From assembly GCA_025612375.1 (NCBI GenBank), contig JAAXKN010000001.1, forward strand, positions 290,669 to 354,668: DNA of 64,000 nt, written 5' to 3'. Positions 62,090-64,000 of the stretch are shown in pieces. The stretch is from Ignavibacteria bacterium. GTDB taxonomy: Bacteria; Bacteroidota; Ignavibacteria; Ignavibacteriales; SURF-24. Each line of letters starts with the position of its first letter. The first letter of the stretch is position 1. Position numbers and translations under genes: made by a program. Under the pieces are notes generated by a model. It had not been told where the DNA came from, did no database searches, and saw only the letters and a list, made by a program, of their open reading frames with translations.

Positions 62090-62143
62090 CAGTTTTTCCG
62101 TATCAGTTTTTCCGTATCAGTTTTTCCGTATCAGTTTTTTCCG
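62088..62143. repeat. 14-bp tandem repeat, four copies, between dinB and the DnaE-like gene
   Basis: ATCAGTTTTTCCG plus T is repeated at 62088, 62102, 62116 and 62130 (the last copy has one extra T). It covers the dinB stop and runs up to the ATG of the next gene. On the minus strand each copy contains GGAAAAACTGA. Confidence 0.95.
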
Positions 62144-63273
62144 ATGGCAAGGGCCGTATAGCCATATTTATCCCTGAGCTCATTAACAGCACAGAGCATT
62201 CTTTTTCTTCTTGATATATCGGCATCAAAAAGGCTTTCCTGTTCGGCAGATTCGCAGAAGTTGCTTAAGTGAATGCCTATCAGGCGCACTGCAACTCTTC
62301 TCTGGCAGGCTTTTATAAAAAGGTCCAGCGCCGTCTTAAAGATCACCTGGTCGTCATCGGTCGGAATGATTGTTTTGGATCTTACGACTGTATTAAAGTC
62401 TGAGTAGCGGAGCTTAATGCTCACGGTAGACGTCTGCCACTGCTTATTGCGGAGCGACTGGCAGATCTGCCCGTTGAGGTCAAAGAGAACCTTCTCCACC
62501 CTTTTCTTATCCGAGACGTCCTCACTGAATGTATTTTCCTTTGATATGCTTTTTCTTTCAGATGCAACCGTAAGGCAGTCGTTCCCCCCTCCGTTGGCCT
62601 TATTCCACAGGTCAAGCCCGTGCTTGCCGAAGGCTGTCGTCAGGTAGTCCGCCGAAAGATTTGCAATATCCCCCACTTTATAAAATCCCTTGCTGTTAAG
62701 CTCTCTGAGCGTGACCTTTCCGACCCCGGGCAGAGCCTCGACGGGCATTCGTCTTAAGAATTCCTTCTCCATTCCGGGTACGACGAAGGTAATTCCGCGG
62801 GGCTTCATAAAGTCCGAGGCAACCTTGGCAATTGTTTTATTGGTTCCTATTCCAATTGAGCACGGGAGCGAAAGCTCACTTAAGACCTTCTCCTGAAGCA
62901 TACGGGCAAGCACGAGGGGAGGCCCGAAAGTCCCGCTGCATCCGGTAAAATCCATATAGAACTCGTCTACTGAAGCCTGCTCGATAAGGGGCGCATAACC
63001 TTCCAGAAGCCGTTTTACGGCCCTGGAATAATTTGTATACTCCTGGTGATGCCCGTGGAGGTAAATTCCCTGGGGGCAGAGCCTGAATGCATCGCGTATA
63101 GGCATGGCCGAATGCAGGCCGTAGCGCCTTGCCTCATAGGAGCAGGCGGCAACGACTCCCCTTCCGTGCGGATCGCCGCCAACGATAACGGGCTTTGCCT
63201 CCAAAGAGGGGTCGAGTATGCGCTCAACCGATATGAAGAATGCATCTAAGTCCAGGTGAAATATTGTACGCAT
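62131..63273 (-). CDS. dinB: Y-family DNA polymerase (DinB/Pol IV-like)
   Basis: Translesion polymerase of 380 residues. The metal Asp is in HLDLDAFFISVERI, followed by CSYEARRYGLHSAMPI and the Asp-Glu pair in EQASVDEFYMDFTG. The helix-hairpin-helix block MPVEALPGVGKVTLRELN is followed by the little-finger domain. A clamp-binding motif such as QESLFD may be present (AEQESLFDADI, about residue 345). It lies 4 bases after the DUF72 gene and just upstream of the DnaE-like gene, so the three may form a damage-tolerance operon (inference). Confidence 0.92.
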   Translation of the reverse strand: MRTIFHLDLDAFFISVERILDPSLEAKPVIVGGDPHGRGVVAACSYEARRYGLHSAMPIRDAFRLCPQGIYLHGHHQEYTNYSRAVKRLLEGYAPLIEQASVDEFYMDFTGCSGTFGPPLVLARMLQEKVLSELSLPCSIGIGTNKTIAKVASDFMKPRGITFVVPGMEKEFLRRMPVEALPGVGKVTLRELNSKGFYKVGDIANLSADYLTTAFGKHGLDLWNKANGGGNDCLTVASERKSISKENTFSEDVSDKKRVEKVLFDLNGQICQSLRNKQWQTSTVSIKLRYSDFNTVVRSKTIIPTDDDQVIFKTALDLFIKACQRRVAVRLIGIHLSNFCESAEQESLFDADISRRKRMLCAVNELRDKYGYTALAIGKN

Positions 63274-63277
63274 TTTC

Positions 63278-64000
63278 TCAGCCTGCCAGAGCTATTGGAG
63301 TAAGCCTCGGAAACGCCTTTAAGGCATTCAGAGGCACCGTAATCTTATTCCTTCCTCTAAGCATATGCATCATTTCAAAAGCATTCACAATCCCATAGGT
63401 ACTGGGATGGTTATTCATTACAACGTAAACATCCTTCACACTGTCGTAGATTTCTTTTATCTTATTTTCAATTTCCACCAGCTCGCCCGGCGAATAAAGA
63501 TACTTGTACCTTTCACTTGCCTGCTCATAGGTCTGACTTTTCCCGTAGTTATTCACAGACTGTTTCCATGCTTCCGTATTGCGCCCGTGGAAACGGAAGT
63601 AAGCACGGCTGTTTGTAATAACCGGTTCAAAAGCAACTGAGCGCCCGAGCTGCGGCTGGTCAATCGTGCAAAGCGAGATATCCAGCTCATGCAGAAAGTG
63701 ATATGCCTCCTCGTTATTCCATGAGGAATGCCTTACTTCCAGAAAGCGGTTACAGCCTCCGAAGATGTCGTTTAAGAGCCTTACGTGCTCAAGTGCCGCA
63801 GAGTTAAAGGCAAATGAATAAGGAAACTGTATGAGAAGTCCTCCCAGGCGCCCGGCAGCGGCAAGAATGTCCAGATTCGCCTGAACGGCTTTTATGTTTG
63901 CCCCTTCAAACTTCCTTGCGTGTGTAAAATCCTGGTGCAGCTTTACGGTAAAAAGAAAGTTATCGGCCTTCTCAACCTTCTCCACCCAGCCTGCAGCCGC
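63278..64000 (-). CDS. DUF72 family protein (5' cut by window edge)
   Basis: The frame is open to the window edge, so the N-terminal ~60 residues are missing; a GTG at 63985 is not the real start. The TIM-barrel-like DUF72 pattern is visible: FLFTVKLHQDFTHARKF, GGLLIQFPYSFAF, FLEVRHSSW, AYFRFHGRN, LYSPGELVEIENKI and the C-terminal VVMNNHPSTYGIVNAFEM. Family function is unknown. Close spacing to dinB suggests co-transcription. Confidence 0.88.
   Translation of the reverse strand, partial: AAAGWVEKVEKADNFLFTVKLHQDFTHARKFEGANIKAVQANLDILAAAGRLGGLLIQFPYSFAFNSAALEHVRLLNDIFGGCNRFLEVRHSSWNNEEAYHFLHELDISLCTIDQPQLGRSVAFEPVITNSRAYFRFHGRNTEAWKQSVNNYGKSQTYEQASERYKYLYSPGELVEIENKIKEIYDSVKDVYVVMNNHPSTYGIVNAFEMMHMLRGRNKITVPLNALKAFPRLTPIALAG

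Noticed and set aside
1-64000. tRNA, rRNA, insertion sequences or integrated elements
   Set aside because: No tRNA arm patterns, transposase frames, terminal inverted repeats or integrase genes were found by eye.

Overview
The window looks like chromosomal DNA from the Bacteroidota/Chlorobi/Ignavibacteria branch, and an Ignavibacteriales-like organism fits best (inference). The grounds are an alternative complex III operon joined to an A2-type haem-copper oxidase, a glgA gene followed by a DUF4270-like lipoprotein, the acetylase form of the lysine/diaminopimelate pathway, moderate GC, tight operons and frequent TTG starts. I see no rRNA, tRNA, insertion sequence, prophage or CRISPR array.

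Layout. 1-1434: 3' end of feoB, convergent with rnhA over a shared terminator. 2074-6639: nuoABCDEF (minus strand), six of the usual fourteen complex I genes. 6857-22096: one long minus-strand respiratory block in transcription order actA, a small Tat-signal protein, actB, actC, an actD-actE fusion, actF, a membrane-anchored cytochrome c, sco, coxA, coxC, cox4, coxB, ctaB and a polytopic membrane cytochrome c. 22418-24631: a MORN-like protein, a long-chain prenyl diphosphate synthase and TatC. The prenyl synthase could serve quinone synthesis, and TatC could export the Tat-dependent ActB. 24709-31102: glgA, gmhB, lipoprotein, outer-membrane barrel, rpiB, glyA. 31306-35482 (plus): hutI, ftcD, fchA and a NamZ-like gene. 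35556-39958: a phage-type metallopeptidase domain protein, an active/inactive M16 peptidase pair, a small acidic protein and an inorganic pyrophosphatase gene interrupted by an in-frame TAA. 40142-40960: proC.

40989-47663 (minus) is a compact operon of seven genes: nucleotidyltransferase, ATP-grasp enzyme, class III aminotransferase, CDP-alcohol phosphatidyltransferase, Gfo/Idh/MocA dehydrogenase, flippase-like membrane protein and HAD phosphatase. It reads as a pathway that builds, activates and transfers an aminated alcohol-phosphate, perhaps an unusual polar lipid head group or cell-surface phosphodiester. I do not recognise it as a described system, and it is the best candidate for something new here.

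47904-54673 (plus): a thioredoxin-reductase-like flavoenzyme, then dapA, dapB, dapH, lysC, an N-acetyl-diaminopimelate deacetylase-like gene and asd. 54935-57688: an orphan PAS/GAF sensor kinase. 58107-60285: small genes around an isolated Cas6-like protein that lacks the catalytic residues of known Cas6 enzymes. 60425-64000 (minus): a DUF72 protein (cut by the window edge), a Y-family polymerase and a DnaE-like polymerase that stops just after its third catalytic aspartate, with a 14-bp tandem repeat between the two polymerase genes.
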